DNA of 64,000 bases from Undibacterium sp. 5I1 (GTDB taxonomy: Bacteria > Pseudomonadota > Gammaproteobacteria > Burkholderiales > Burkholderiaceae_D). Positions 28,654 through 37,371 of this stretch are shown here, piece after piece (the stretch's first letter is position 1; the number at the start of each line of letters is the position of its first letter). Below the pieces are notes generated by a model that made no database searches, was not told the origin of the DNA, and saw only the letters and a program-made list of their open reading frames with translations. The translations under genes and the position numbers were made by a program. The stretch is from assembly GCF_034314085.1 (NCBI RefSeq), contig NZ_JAVIWI010000001.1:3596001-3660000 (forward strand), in the 5' to 3' direction.

Positions 28654-29823
28654 TTGATTTCCAACCAACCGCCACGCGTTTGCGCTGATGCGCTGTGGCT
28701 AATCGATGCCAAAGCCCGTGGCGGGTCGCATTGGTTAAGCAACGCAGATTGCCAGATTAATGCCATCACTATTGCCGGTAGCACGCAACCCGTCAGCTTA
28801 CTAAGCCGTGACGAGAATGGCAGCAAGAACAGCAATAGCAACCACAGCAGCTATGTCAGCAGTCCGCGATCAACTTGGTTACGCTACGCCAGAGAAGAAG
28901 CCTGTGGACAACTATCTGCGAGGTTACCTGCTAGTCCAAGCCTACTGCGGGCTATCGCAAAGACAGGCATCAATTGTATTTTTAGCCCCCTCGCGGCCTT
29001 AATCAGCGCCAGTGGCATAGATCAGTCTGCGATTGTAGGCAATCATTTGGTGTCCACCAATCTCTATCCTGATTGGCAAGCACAAGATATTGCGCAAATG
29101 ACCGAAGAATTGGTCGGTGAATATCCAGACCGGCCATTAATGATGCGCAATATTTGTAGTGAGGTCACACCAGAACTGGCCTCCAGTCTGCGAGCGCAGT
29201 CTTGGGATTTAATCCCGGCGCGCATGATTTACACCTGCGATCCTCAACTCGCAACGCTGTGGAAACGCAATCATGTCAGACAAGATGCCAAGTTATTTTC
29301 GGATGGAAAACTTGAGATCATCACGCCAGAACAAATACTAACTAGCGATCTTCCTCATTTACGCAGTTTGTTTCGACAATTATTCATAGAAAAACACTCC
29401 AGACTCAATCCAGACTTTACACCGGCTTTTTTCGAGTTGTGCCAAGAAATGCGATTTTTAGATCTTTATGGCTTACGATTTCAAAATCGTTTGGTCGGGG
29501 TCTTGGGTCTTTACGAAAATACCCAAAGCGGATGGATTACTACCCCACTCATTGGCTACGACACCAGCTTGCCGCAAGAGCTAGGATTGTATCGACGCTT
29601 AATGGCTTTGCTGTTGCAGCAAGCCAAAGAACGCAAACTCAAACTGCATTACAGCTCCGGCGCAAGCCAGTTCAAACGCGCCAGAGGTGGCGAGGCTAAT
29701 CTGGAATATACGGCCGTTTACAGCCGCCACCTGCCCGCACATCAAAAAATCGCCCTCAAATTACTGGCAACAAGTCTACAACGCATCGCCCCGACTATTT
29801 TAAAAAGAGCAGATCAGCTTTGA
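28654..29823 (+). CDS. Acetyltransferase-like (GNAT) protein paired with btaA
   Basis: 389 residues if TTG 28654 is the start. The C-terminal half (LRSLFRQLFIEKHSRLNPDF, then FQNRLVGVLGLYENTQSG and a GLYRRLMALLLQQAKERKLK helix) resembles the Acetyltransf_6 GNAT fold. An Asn/Ser-rich stretch (NGSKNSNSNHSS) lies near residue 55. The start is doubtful: a short frame from ATG 28602, 9 bp after btaA, reads into the same region in another phase and stops at 28688. So either TTG is used or a frameshift separates the true N-terminus. It probably acts on the btaA product or a neighbouring substrate; this is inference. Confidence 0.65.
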   Translation: MISNQPPRVCADALWLIDAKARGGSHWLSNADCQINAITIAGSTQPVSLLSRDENGSKNSNSNHSSYVSSPRSTWLRYAREEACGQLSARLPASPSLLRAIAKTGINCIFSPLAALISASGIDQSAIVGNHLVSTNLYPDWQAQDIAQMTEELVGEYPDRPLMMRNICSEVTPELASSLRAQSWDLIPARMIYTCDPQLATLWKRNHVRQDAKLFSDGKLEIITPEQILTSDLPHLRSLFRQLFIEKHSRLNPDFTPAFFELCQEMRFLDLYGLRFQNRLVGVLGLYENTQSGWITTPLIGYDTSLPQELGLYRRLMALLLQQAKERKLKLHYSSGASQFKRARGGEANLEYTAVYSRHLPAHQKIALKLLATSLQRIAPTILKRADQL

Positions 29824-29844
29824 TACGCAAATGGTGGTTTTAGC

Positions 29845-30052
29845 TGTGGATAAGTCTCTGCATATCTACAGGACAGTCTGTGCAGAAGCACTCCTTTTAC
29901 GTTCTGCCAAATTGTTATCCCAAAACTGTTCTCGTAAAGTACACCGCTTATCAGGGTATTTATCTTTTCTGTAATAGATTGATTTTGTTCAGAAAAACAG
30001 AGTTATCCACAAAAAACGGCCCCGTTAACTATTACTACTATTTATATATATA
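29845..30052 (+). other. Candidate replication-origin module A (DnaA boxes + DnaA-trio-like tract)
   Basis: Perfect DnaA boxes at 29845-29853 (inverted, TGTGGATAA) and 30003-30011 (TTATCCACA), with a weak box TTATCCCAA at 29915-29923. After the second box come a GC-rich spacer (AAAAACGGCCCC) and GTTAACTATTACTACTATTT running into TATATATA. Box, GC cluster and repeated YTW triplets (CTA TTA CTA CTA TTT) have the order of the bacterial core unwinding element. No gene is credible in 29824-30926. The assignment as oriC is inference. Confidence 0.7.
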
Positions 30053-30361
30053 CCTTAATGTAAACAACAAACCCCTTCCCTTTTCCCTGAAAAAAGAAGA
30101 AAAGGCTCTCGCATAAAAAGAGGTAAAGAACCAAGCTTTTCTCTGCTTTTGATCAATGCATAAGAAAAAGATAAAAGATGAGAGCGATACGGAATTTTTT
30201 GGCGAAACAAGCTGAATTCAGCACCATTAAAGGCACGATAGATTAAAACCAATGCCTAGGAAGGCAATCTATAGAGGATGAGCACCAACTAATACTGTGA
30301 TGCGTTCGAAGATAGAAAAAATATTTATAAAACTTTAAAGGGGAAATTCCAAAAACTGTGG

Positions 30362-30421
30362 GTCCAATAAATATGGCCTTGTTAAACGAAAATTGGGCTA
30401 TAAGCCGCACTCTGATTGGAC
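30362..30421. repeat. 60-bp hairpin repeat, degenerate copy
   Basis: GTCCAAT at the left, ATAAGCCGC inside and GATTGGAC at the right, followed by GTCT. It is exactly 60 bp like the two better copies at 37857 and 44924, but the left arm has drifted. It lies between the two origin-like modules. Confidence 0.55.
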
Positions 30422-30436
30422 GTCTACATTTTGAAA

Positions 30437-30492
30437 ATTTCTAAAAAGCTTTACTCTTAGTAATGTATTTCAAGGTCAAAGTTTTTAGAAAT
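30437..30492. other. Imperfect inverted repeat in the origin-like region
   Basis: ATTTCTAAAAAGCTTT (30437-30452) pairs with AAAGTTTTTAGAAAT (30478-30492) with one bulge. It could be an origin substructure or flanking arms of the adjacent hairpin repeat, which at 37857 has similar AT-rich flanks. Confidence 0.4.
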
Positions 30493-30585
30493 CTCTTTTG
30501 CGGCTGTTGATACCAGGCAGAACCAAAACTCTTGCTACATAAATTAATAAACAAAAAAACAATAAGACTTATTCCTAATAAGTTT

Positions 30586-30794
30586 TGTGGATAACTAACG
30601 GGATATCCAGTGAACAGGATGTGGCTAAATCACTTTAGTTAATTAAGTAAAAAACTTGTCCAATAACTGTCCTGTTTTAATACAAGCCTTTTTAATCTGC
30701 TTATCTTTTCTGTAAGGCATTGATTATGAAAATAAAAGCCTAGTTATCCACAGAAAACACCTGACGTTAACTATTACTACTATTTATATATATA
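30586..30794 (+). other. Candidate replication-origin module B (second copy)
   Basis: Same layout as module A shifted by 741 bp: inverted DnaA box 30586-30594, weak box TTGTCCAAT 30656-30664, TTATCTTTTCTGTAA 30701-30715 (identical in A at 29960-29974), DnaA box 30744-30752, GC-containing spacer, then the same 29-bp tract 30766-30794. The sequence between the landmarks has diverged, so the landmarks look selected. Confidence 0.7.
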
Positions 30795-30926
30795 AACTTA
30801 TTGTTGTAAACCAAGAAAGCACGTCAAATCAAAATTCGCTTAAAAACATTGCTGATTAAACAATCCAACCGTAAAATTCGAGCTCGTTTTTGCAGTAATC
30901 CACTTTCAATTTGCCTGGAACTTAAA

Positions 30927-31448
30927 ATGATTAAATTTAAATCTCTGCTGCTGGTTTCTTTATTTACTGCTTTTGCCACTATTAATCCAGCTTCTGCTCA
31001 AGACAACAAACCTAGCGCACAGTCAATCCGTCAATTATTTGTGTTAACCAATACTCCATCCATGCTGAACAATTTGACTCAGCAGCTAGACGGCATGATG
31101 AAAAATGTTATGGCAGAGGCATTAAAAGGTCAGCAAGCAACAGAGGCGCAGCAAAAGCTGCTAGATAAATTCAGAACGAAAATCGTAGCGATTCAAACCG
31201 AAGAAATGAAATGGGAGAATTTGGAACCAGTGTTCATCAACATTTATAGCGAGAGCCTGACGCAAGATGACGTCAACGGAATTATTGCGTTTTATAAATC
31301 CGATGCTGGTCAGGCTTACATTAAAAAAATGCCTGTCATGATGCAAAACACGATGGCAGCCATGCAAAAAATGATAGTACCTATGATGGCAAAAATAAGT
31401 GAGGCGTCTAAGGAATTAGCAACAGATTTAGAAAAAACAAAAAAATGA
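30927..31448 (+). CDS. DUF2059 family exported protein
   Basis: 173 residues from ATG 30927 (MIKFKSLLLVSLFTAFATI). Signal peptide cleaved after PASAQ or so. The DUF2059 pattern follows: IRQLFVLTNTPSMLNNLTQQ, then a long helix, ESLTQDDVNGIIAFYKSDAGQAY and KKMPVMMQNTMAAMQ. It is a small helical periplasmic protein of unknown role. An upstream in-frame start at 30849 would extend into the origin-like region and lacks a signal-type N-terminus; rejected. Confidence 0.88.
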   Translation: MIKFKSLLLVSLFTAFATINPASAQDNKPSAQSIRQLFVLTNTPSMLNNLTQQLDGMMKNVMAEALKGQQATEAQQKLLDKFRTKIVAIQTEEMKWENLEPVFINIYSESLTQDDVNGIIAFYKSDAGQAYIKKMPVMMQNTMAAMQKMIVPMMAKISEASKELATDLEKTKK

Positions 31449-31462
31449 GCTAAAAAAAGAAT

Positions 31463-31498
31463 AAAAAAAAGCGGCTAAGTGTTTTAGCCGCTTTTTTT
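31463..31498. terminator. Bidirectional terminator between DUF2059 gene and putA
   Basis: A-run plus GCGGCTAA (31471-31478) pairs with TTAGCCGC (31484-31491) plus T-run. It serves both convergent genes. Confidence 0.93.
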
Positions 31499-31521
31499 AC
31501 ATCTAATTTTTACTTACCAAC

Positions 31522-34500
31522 TTAGCTTTGCAAAGTCATCAAACTGGCATTACCACCGGCTGCCGTCGTATTCACACATAAGGCACGTTCAGCCACCAAC
31601 CGCCATAACGGTGCCTCAGTCTCTTCATGCATCTCGATTACAGAGACGATAGCACCGTTCTGAGCTGCGAAAACCGACTTGTAATGTCCTAACTGGTTAC
31701 CTTCAACCAAAGCGAACTGAAGCTCATCCTGACCTGCCTCTGACTGCTTAATCAAATCACGTACGATTACAGGTAAGCCAGATGGTAATAAAGCAATTGT
31801 TTGTGCTGGCATGACCGGCGTATTACCCGTAGCGAGCAAAGCCGCGATTTGATTTAACAGACAATTAACGGTGCTTGCTGCACAAAATACTTTACCGCGT
31901 GGAGCAAATGACAAAGTATTCCGTTCACCAGTCGGGCCTGGCAATACCAGAGTCATTTTGTAGGGACTGTGGTGAGCGTAACGATCTGCCAGTTCGGCAA
32001 TTTTTTCATGACCATGTGTTTTTGCCCACACCAGCAAAGCTTCCAACGCTTCGGGAGACTGGCGCTCATACACGGTATGCCCGCCCAAACTACTGGAAGG
32101 ATTTTTCTGCAGACGTTTTAAGTACAAAGGACCGCCAGCTTTGGGACCCGTGCCAGATTTACCTTCGCCACCAAATGGTTGTACTCCAACGACTGCGCCA
32201 ACTATGTTGCGATTGACGTAGATATTGCCGACGTGAGCACGACTGGTAATGAAATCAATGGTTTCATCAATCCGGGAGTGAATGCCCAAGGTCAAACCAA
32301 AACCAGAAGCATTGATATTATTGATAATACTTGCTAACTGATCACGCTGATAACGCAAAATATGCAAGACAGGACCAAAGACTTCTTTTGTCAATTCTGA
32401 GAGTGATTTGATTTCAATCACGGTAGGTGCAATAAAGGTCCCGTTTTTGCAAGAATCACTCAAGGCTAATGAATAACTGGTCGTCGCTTTTTGTTTAATC
32501 TGATCGATATGTGCTTGCAAGGCTTTTTGCGCATCCGCATCAATCACAGGACCAATATCAATCGCCAGCTGATTGGGTTTGCCTATGCGTAATTCTTGCA
32601 TGGCTCCTTTTAACATCTCTATTGTTTTGTCAGCGATGTCTTCTTGCAGGCATAAAACGCGTAAAGCAGAACAACGCTGACCTGCGCTGTCAAAAGCCGA
32701 CGACAACACATCATTCACAACCTGTTCCGGCAAGGCGCTGCTATCAACGATCATGGCATTTTGACCGCCGGTTTCTGCGATTAAAGGAAGATCGATATTT
32801 TCTGTAATCGCACGCTGAGTCAAAGTACGATTAATGATTTGCGCTACCTCTGTAGAACCGGTAAAAATCACGCCTTTGACACGGTGATCAGCAACCAGTT
32901 GCGCGCCGACGATTTCACCGGTACCAGGTAAAAATTGTAAGGCAGCGCGTGGCACACCAGCCTCATGCAATAACTGAATCGCACGATAAGCGATGATAGG
33001 AGTTTGTTCTGCAGGCTTAGCCAAGACCACATTACCGACGGCTAAAGCAGCACTGACTTCACCAATAAAAATCGCGAGAGGGAAATTCCATGGACTAATG
33101 CAAACTACGGGACCAAGCGCCAGCGTATTTGGTAAAAACTCAACTTGCGCTGCGTAGTAACGTAAAAAATCCACTGCTTCACGCACTTCAGCCAAAGCGT
33201 TTGGTAAAGATTTTCCTGCTTCACGAATCGCCAGAGCCATAAAATCTAAAGTTTGTGCTTCTAACAAATCGGCTGCTTTTTTCAGTATGCCGGCGCGCTC
33301 TGACGGTGCTACTGTTTGCCAGTCAAGTGCATAGGATTCCGCTTGCTCTAAGGCTGTTTGCACATCTTGCTGATTCGCTTCAATCACCTTACCTACTATA
33401 TCGCTATGATCCGCAGGATTATTAACTGGTTTTGACAAAGTGGCAGAAACTTGACCATGCAAAAGAGGTTGAGCTATCCATTCTTGCTGGCTGATTTCTG
33501 CAAAGTAGTGACCGATTTTTTGCAGCTCAATCTCATTACTAAAATCCAGACCAGCAGAATTTTTTCTCTCAGCTCCAAATAAATCCTGAGGTAAAGCAAT
33601 CCCGGGATGAGGCGTACCAGCTAGTTCTTTCGCCACCTGAACTGGATCAGCAATCAAGGATTCTATCGAAACTGCTTCATCAACAATCTGATTGACAAAG
33701 GAAGAATTAGCACCATTTTCCAACAGACGGCGCACCAGGTAAGCCAGCAAAGTTTGATGCGAACCCACTGGCGCATAAATACGGCAAGGTTTATTCAATT
33801 TATCTTTACCGACCACCTGATCGTACAAAGTTTCACCCATACCGTGCAGACATTGAAATTCATAATCCGTGATATTGGCTTTTTGTGCCCAGGTATAAAT
33901 AGCCGACAAAGTCAGCGCATTATGGGTAGCAAATTGTGGATAAACCACATCGGTCGCTAACAACAATTTTTGTGCGCAAAACAAATAGGACACATCGGTA
34001 TACACCTTGCGTGTATAAACTGGAAAGCCGCTCATACCATCGACTTGCGCACGCTTGATTTCTGCATCCCAATAAGCACCTTTGACCAGACGAACCATAA
34101 ACTTGCGGCCACTGCGACGCGCCAGATCGACCAGATAATCAATCACAAACGGGCAGCGTTTTTGATAGGCTTGTACTACAAAACCCAAACCATCAAAACC
34201 TGCTAGGTCAGGATCAAATGCTAATGCTTCCATCAAATCTAAAGACAGTTCTAAACGATCAGTCTCTTCTGCATCAATATTCAAACCGATGTTGTATTGC
34301 TTTGCCAGCACCAGCAGATTTTTTAGAATTGGCAGCAACTCAGTCATCGTGCGGGTTTTTTGTGCACGCGAATAGCGTGGATGCAATGCCGATAATTTGA
34401 CTGAAATACCTGGACCATCTTTGATACCACGTCCGTTAGATGCTTTGCCTATGGCGTGAATCGCAGTTTCATAAGACTTCAAATAATAAGCAGCGTCATG

Positions 34501-35172
34501 CGCAGTCAGCGCCGCTTCACCTAACATATCGTAGGAATAACGATAGCCGCGCTTCTCGTTATCCTGACTATTTTTAATCGCCTCTTGTATGGTTTGTCCA
34601 GTCACAAACTGGTTACCCAACATACGCATCGCCAGATCCACACCTTTGCGTATCAAAGGCTCACCACCTTTGGCAATTAATCGGGTTAACGCAGAACCTA
34701 AACCTTGTTCGCTGTTAGTCGACACTAATTTACCCGTTACTAGCAAGCCCCAGGTTGCCGCGTTGACAAACAGTGATGGTGACTCGCCCAGATGTTTTGC
34801 CCAGTCACCTTTACTGATTTTGTCGGCGATCAGGCGATCTGCGGTCTGGTGATCTGGAATGCGCAGCAAAGCCTCGGCCAGACACATTAAAGCGACTCCT
34901 TCTTCCGACGATAAAGAGAACTCATGCATCAGCGCATCAACACCGGATGCACGGGTACGCTGCTGACGCACAGAACTCACCAATTGATGGGCTAATTGAT
35001 GTACAGTCTGCTCCGAACCAGAATGTGGATTAATATTGGCGAGCAGCCATTGCACAGCGTCAGCTTCATCACGACGATATACTTCTGTAATCGCAGTTCT
35101 TAAAGCGGTTTGTTGAGGGACAATTTCGGCTTGAAGTTGAAGAAAAGGCATGGAAAAAGGCGTCGGGTTCAT
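31522..35172 (-). CDS. putA: Bifunctional proline dehydrogenase / L-glutamate gamma-semialdehyde dehydrogenase PutA
   Basis: 1216 residues. PRODH domain (about 80-510; NIGLNIDAEETDRLELSLDL, RRSGRKFMVRLVKGAYWDAE, YAPVGSHQTLLAYLVRRLLE) oxidises proline with FAD. P5CDH domain (about 560-1010; CISPWNFPLAIFIGEVSAAL, IAETGGQNAMIVDSSA, catalytic Cys in SAFDSAGQRCSALRVL) uses NAD. A C-terminal domain (about 1030-1216) follows. The N-terminus lacks the ribbon-helix-helix DNA-binding domain of E. coli PutA, so it cannot self-repress; a divergent Lrp-type gene is in place to regulate it. Confidence 0.96.
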   Translation of the reverse strand: MNPTPFSMPFLQLQAEIVPQQTALRTAITEVYRRDEADAVQWLLANINPHSGSEQTVHQLAHQLVSSVRQQRTRASGVDALMHEFSLSSEEGVALMCLAEALLRIPDHQTADRLIADKISKGDWAKHLGESPSLFVNAATWGLLVTGKLVSTNSEQGLGSALTRLIAKGGEPLIRKGVDLAMRMLGNQFVTGQTIQEAIKNSQDNEKRGYRYSYDMLGEAALTAHDAAYYLKSYETAIHAIGKASNGRGIKDGPGISVKLSALHPRYSRAQKTRTMTELLPILKNLLVLAKQYNIGLNIDAEETDRLELSLDLMEALAFDPDLAGFDGLGFVVQAYQKRCPFVIDYLVDLARRSGRKFMVRLVKGAYWDAEIKRAQVDGMSGFPVYTRKVYTDVSYLFCAQKLLLATDVVYPQFATHNALTLSAIYTWAQKANITDYEFQCLHGMGETLYDQVVGKDKLNKPCRIYAPVGSHQTLLAYLVRRLLENGANSSFVNQIVDEAVSIESLIADPVQVAKELAGTPHPGIALPQDLFGAERKNSAGLDFSNEIELQKIGHYFAEISQQEWIAQPLLHGQVSATLSKPVNNPADHSDIVGKVIEANQQDVQTALEQAESYALDWQTVAPSERAGILKKAADLLEAQTLDFMALAIREAGKSLPNALAEVREAVDFLRYYAAQVEFLPNTLALGPVVCISPWNFPLAIFIGEVSAALAVGNVVLAKPAEQTPIIAYRAIQLLHEAGVPRAALQFLPGTGEIVGAQLVADHRVKGVIFTGSTEVAQIINRTLTQRAITENIDLPLIAETGGQNAMIVDSSALPEQVVNDVLSSAFDSAGQRCSALRVLCLQEDIADKTIEMLKGAMQELRIGKPNQLAIDIGPVIDADAQKALQAHIDQIKQKATTSYSLALSDSCKNGTFIAPTVIEIKSLSELTKEVFGPVLHILRYQRDQLASIINNINASGFGLTLGIHSRIDETIDFITSRAHVGNIYVNRNIVGAVVGVQPFGGEGKSGTGPKAGGPLYLKRLQKNPSSSLGGHTVYERQSPEALEALLVWAKTHGHEKIAELADRYAHHSPYKMTLVLPGPTGERNTLSFAPRGKVFCAASTVNCLLNQIAALLATGNTPVMPAQTIALLPSGLPVIVRDLIKQSEAGQDELQFALVEGNQLGHYKSVFAAQNGAIVSVIEMHEETEAPLWRLVAERALCVNTTAAGGNASLMTLQS

Positions 35173-35276
35173 ATAGTTTTTATCAGATTTGCATTGGAAG
35201 AGGTGTAAAGCGAATTTGATTTGATTGTATAGATGAAGCCAGATGATTAATTCTGGAAATATGCATCTATATCGGA

Positions 35277-35298
35277 ATTTTCTATTTTATGAGAAAAT
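35277..35298. promoter_or_regulatory. Candidate Lrp-type operator between putA and its regulator
   Basis: ATTTTCT and AGAAAAT arms around ATTTTATG, in the putA/Lrp divergent intergenic region and flanked by CGGAATTT / CCGAATTT direct repeats. It resembles AT-rich Lrp binding DNA; inference from position. Confidence 0.4.
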
Positions 35299-35333
35299 TA
35301 CACCGAATTTTATTAACTTCACTTTGACTTCTT

Positions 35334-35792
35334 ATGCTCGACAAAATCAGTAAAAGAATTCTGGCCGAATTACAAAACGATGGCCGTATCAGTAATGTAG
35401 AGTTAGCGACGAGAGTCAACCTATCCCCCGCCGCTTGTCTGGAACGCGTACGCAAGTTACAAGAGTCCGGCTACATCCTGGGATACACAGCACAACTGAA
35501 TCCGCATTTGCTTGATGTTGCCCTGCTGGTCTTCATTGAAGTCGTGCTGGATAGAACCACACCCGATGTGTTTGACGCCTTTAAGCGCGGTGTACAAGCA
35601 ATCCCGGAAGTGTTGGAATGCCACATGGTCGCCGGCGGTTTTGATTATCTGGTCAAAGCCCGTGTCAAAGACATGAACGCCTATCGCGATTTTTTAGGTA
35701 AATCCCTGCTGCAATTAAACGGTGTGCGCGAAACTCACACCTACGCGGTGATGGAAGAAGTCAAAAATACAACTAGCCTACCCATACGCTAA
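35334..35792 (+). CDS. Lrp/AsnC family regulator, probable activator of putA
   Basis: 152 residues, the family size. HTH: LDKISKRILAELQNDGRISN, then VELATRVNLSPAACLERVRKL. The RAM ligand-binding domain follows (DVALLVFIEVVLDRTTPDVF, VLECHMVAGGFDYLVKARVK). It is divergent from putA, like PutR/BkdR-type regulators that switch on proline breakdown when proline is present. No amino-acid ligand can be read from the sequence. Confidence 0.92.
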   Translation: MLDKISKRILAELQNDGRISNVELATRVNLSPAACLERVRKLQESGYILGYTAQLNPHLLDVALLVFIEVVLDRTTPDVFDAFKRGVQAIPEVLECHMVAGGFDYLVKARVKDMNAYRDFLGKSLLQLNGVRETHTYAVMEEVKNTTSLPIR

Positions 35793-35847
35793 ACCTAAGT
35801 TCGCTAGGATTTACGCGACTATTTAATTTTGCATTTATGTGATTAAT

Positions 35848-35869
35848 ACTGCCGGCTTATGCCGGCAGT
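35848..35869. terminator. Hairpin after the Lrp-type gene
   Basis: ACTGCCGGC pairs perfectly with GCCGGCAGT across TTAT. No T-run follows, so it is a weak terminator at best. The rest of the 303-bp gap 35793-36095 shows no gene. Confidence 0.5.
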
Positions 35870-36095
35870 GTTGCATTTGCTTTGCTCAAAATAGCGTGTC
35901 AGCCATCTTAGACGGCAAGTAAATTCATTTAAAAATGAGTAAACTAAATGTCGGGTGGTCACTAACAATGCTAGAGCAAGACGAAAGCATCAGAAAAGCA
36001 GCGTACGACTTTTTTAGTTCAGCGTCGTCACCACCATCACCATTTACTACCTGTTGTTTCAGTAAAAATATCAACCTACTTTTGATAGGAAAAAC

Positions 36096-36701
36096 ATGAA
36101 GCTATATTATTCTCCCGGCACCTGCTCTCTGTCTGCTCACATAGCCTTGCGCGAAGCAGAAATCGACTTCGAGCCTGTATTTGCCAGCACTAAAACGCAC
36201 AAGCTAAAAGATGGCACCGACTACTACACCATCAATCCTCTTGGCTACGTGCCCTTGCTAGAATTAGATGACGGCACACGTCTGACAGAGGGCGCCGCAA
36301 TCGTCCAATACATTGCGGATCTCGCACCAGAGAAAAATTTAGCACCCGCCAATGGCAGCTTACCGCGCTATCAAATGCAATCATGGTTAAGCTTTATCAC
36401 ATCCGAAGTACACAAAAATTTCGCACCATTATTTAACCCGGACGCTGCTGAAGAAGTGAAAGCCGCATCAAGAGCACGCATCTTAACTAACCTGAAATGG
36501 GCCGACGATCAGCTGGCAGGAAAACAGTTTTTGCTGGGTGATCAATTTTGCGTCGCCGATGGCTATTTATTTACCGTCACGAACTGGGCTAAGTTCGTCA
36601 AACTGGATATTTCGCACTTAGAGAATATCGCCGCCCTACGCGGTCGCGTTGTCAGCCGCCCGGCAGTTCATGCTGCACTAAAAGCAGAAGGCTTAGCTTG
36701 A
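36096..36701 (+). CDS. gstA: Glutathione S-transferase, beta class
   Basis: 201 residues, AGGA before the ATG. N-terminal thioredoxin fold MKLYYSPGTCSLSAHIALRE with the beta-class Cys10 (YSPGTCSL), and GYVPLLELDDGTRLTEGAAI (glutathione-binding Pro-Leu and Glu-Gly). The C-terminal helical domain ends KWADDQLAGKQFLLGDQFCV and ADGYLF. Role: conjugation or peroxide detoxification. Monocistronic with its own terminator. Confidence 0.95.
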   Translation: MKLYYSPGTCSLSAHIALREAEIDFEPVFASTKTHKLKDGTDYYTINPLGYVPLLELDDGTRLTEGAAIVQYIADLAPEKNLAPANGSLPRYQMQSWLSFITSEVHKNFAPLFNPDAAEEVKAASRARILTNLKWADDQLAGKQFLLGDQFCVADGYLFTVTNWAKFVKLDISHLENIAALRGRVVSRPAVHAALKAEGLA

Positions 36702-36749
36702 AAAATTAACTAGCCTTGGGCTAATCATTTGTTAACTGGAGATGGCTAG

Positions 36750-36777
36750 AAAATGGACTGAGAAATCAGTCCATTTT
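36750..36777 (+). terminator. Rho-independent terminator after gstA
   Basis: AAAATGGACTGA and TCAGTCCATTTT pair perfectly around a GAAA tetraloop, followed by more T residues. Confidence 0.95.
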
Positions 36778-36913
36778 TTTCGTCATTCAATAATTAACAG
36801 GAAGTAGCATCAATGCAGTAAAAGAGATTTTTATACGATATTGCTTAGTCAATTTTTATATGGCAGGATGAATCAAATTTTTGCTATGTTTAATCCGGCT
36901 TTAGGAATAAGTA

Positions 36914-37261
36914 ATGAGTGTCAATCCAAAAAGAGAAGCAGCATTAAAACTCCTTAAATCCACTGGCATGTGGCCTAGTAACTACGCCCCGCCGATTTTC
37001 CGGATGCTCTGGAGTTTAGGACTTGATCTGCGTCCACCACATTTTGCTAACTTTTTTGTTAACACGATACTCATGGGAACATTTTTCGCAGCGACATGGG
37101 GATTCTTTATGTGGGTGTTTATTTGGTCACACCAAACAATGTCACCCGCAAAGGCATTACTCCTAGCTGCTTGCGCAGGTTTATTTTTTGGCTTGGTCAT
37201 GAGTGGGTATTACGCCTATGGTAAACGTAAGTACAAATTGCCTTCTTGGGGTGAATTTTAA
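36914..37261 (+). CDS. DUF6404 family small membrane protein
   Basis: 115 residues. N-terminal KREAALKLLKSTGMWPSNYA then PPIFRMLWSLGLDLRPPHF, a pattern I associate with DUF6404. Two membrane helices (NTILMGTFFAATWGFFMWVF and ALLLAACAGLFFGLVMSGYY) and a short basic tail. Function unknown. Confidence 0.75.
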   Translation: MSVNPKREAALKLLKSTGMWPSNYAPPIFRMLWSLGLDLRPPHFANFFVNTILMGTFFAATWGFFMWVFIWSHQTMSPAKALLLAACAGLFFGLVMSGYYAYGKRKYKLPSWGEF

Positions 37262-37371
37262 ACAGCGAGCTAGTTTTAGCGACTAATTTTTATCTGGCCT
37301 TACTTTTACATTATTCGCTTTTGTTCGTTATGGCGATCACATGCGGTTCAAATTACAAATATGGAGCATCA

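Noticed and set aside
29880..30252. Two short open frames in the origin-like region
   Set aside because: Low-complexity translations without ribosome sites; the DNA structure explains the region better.
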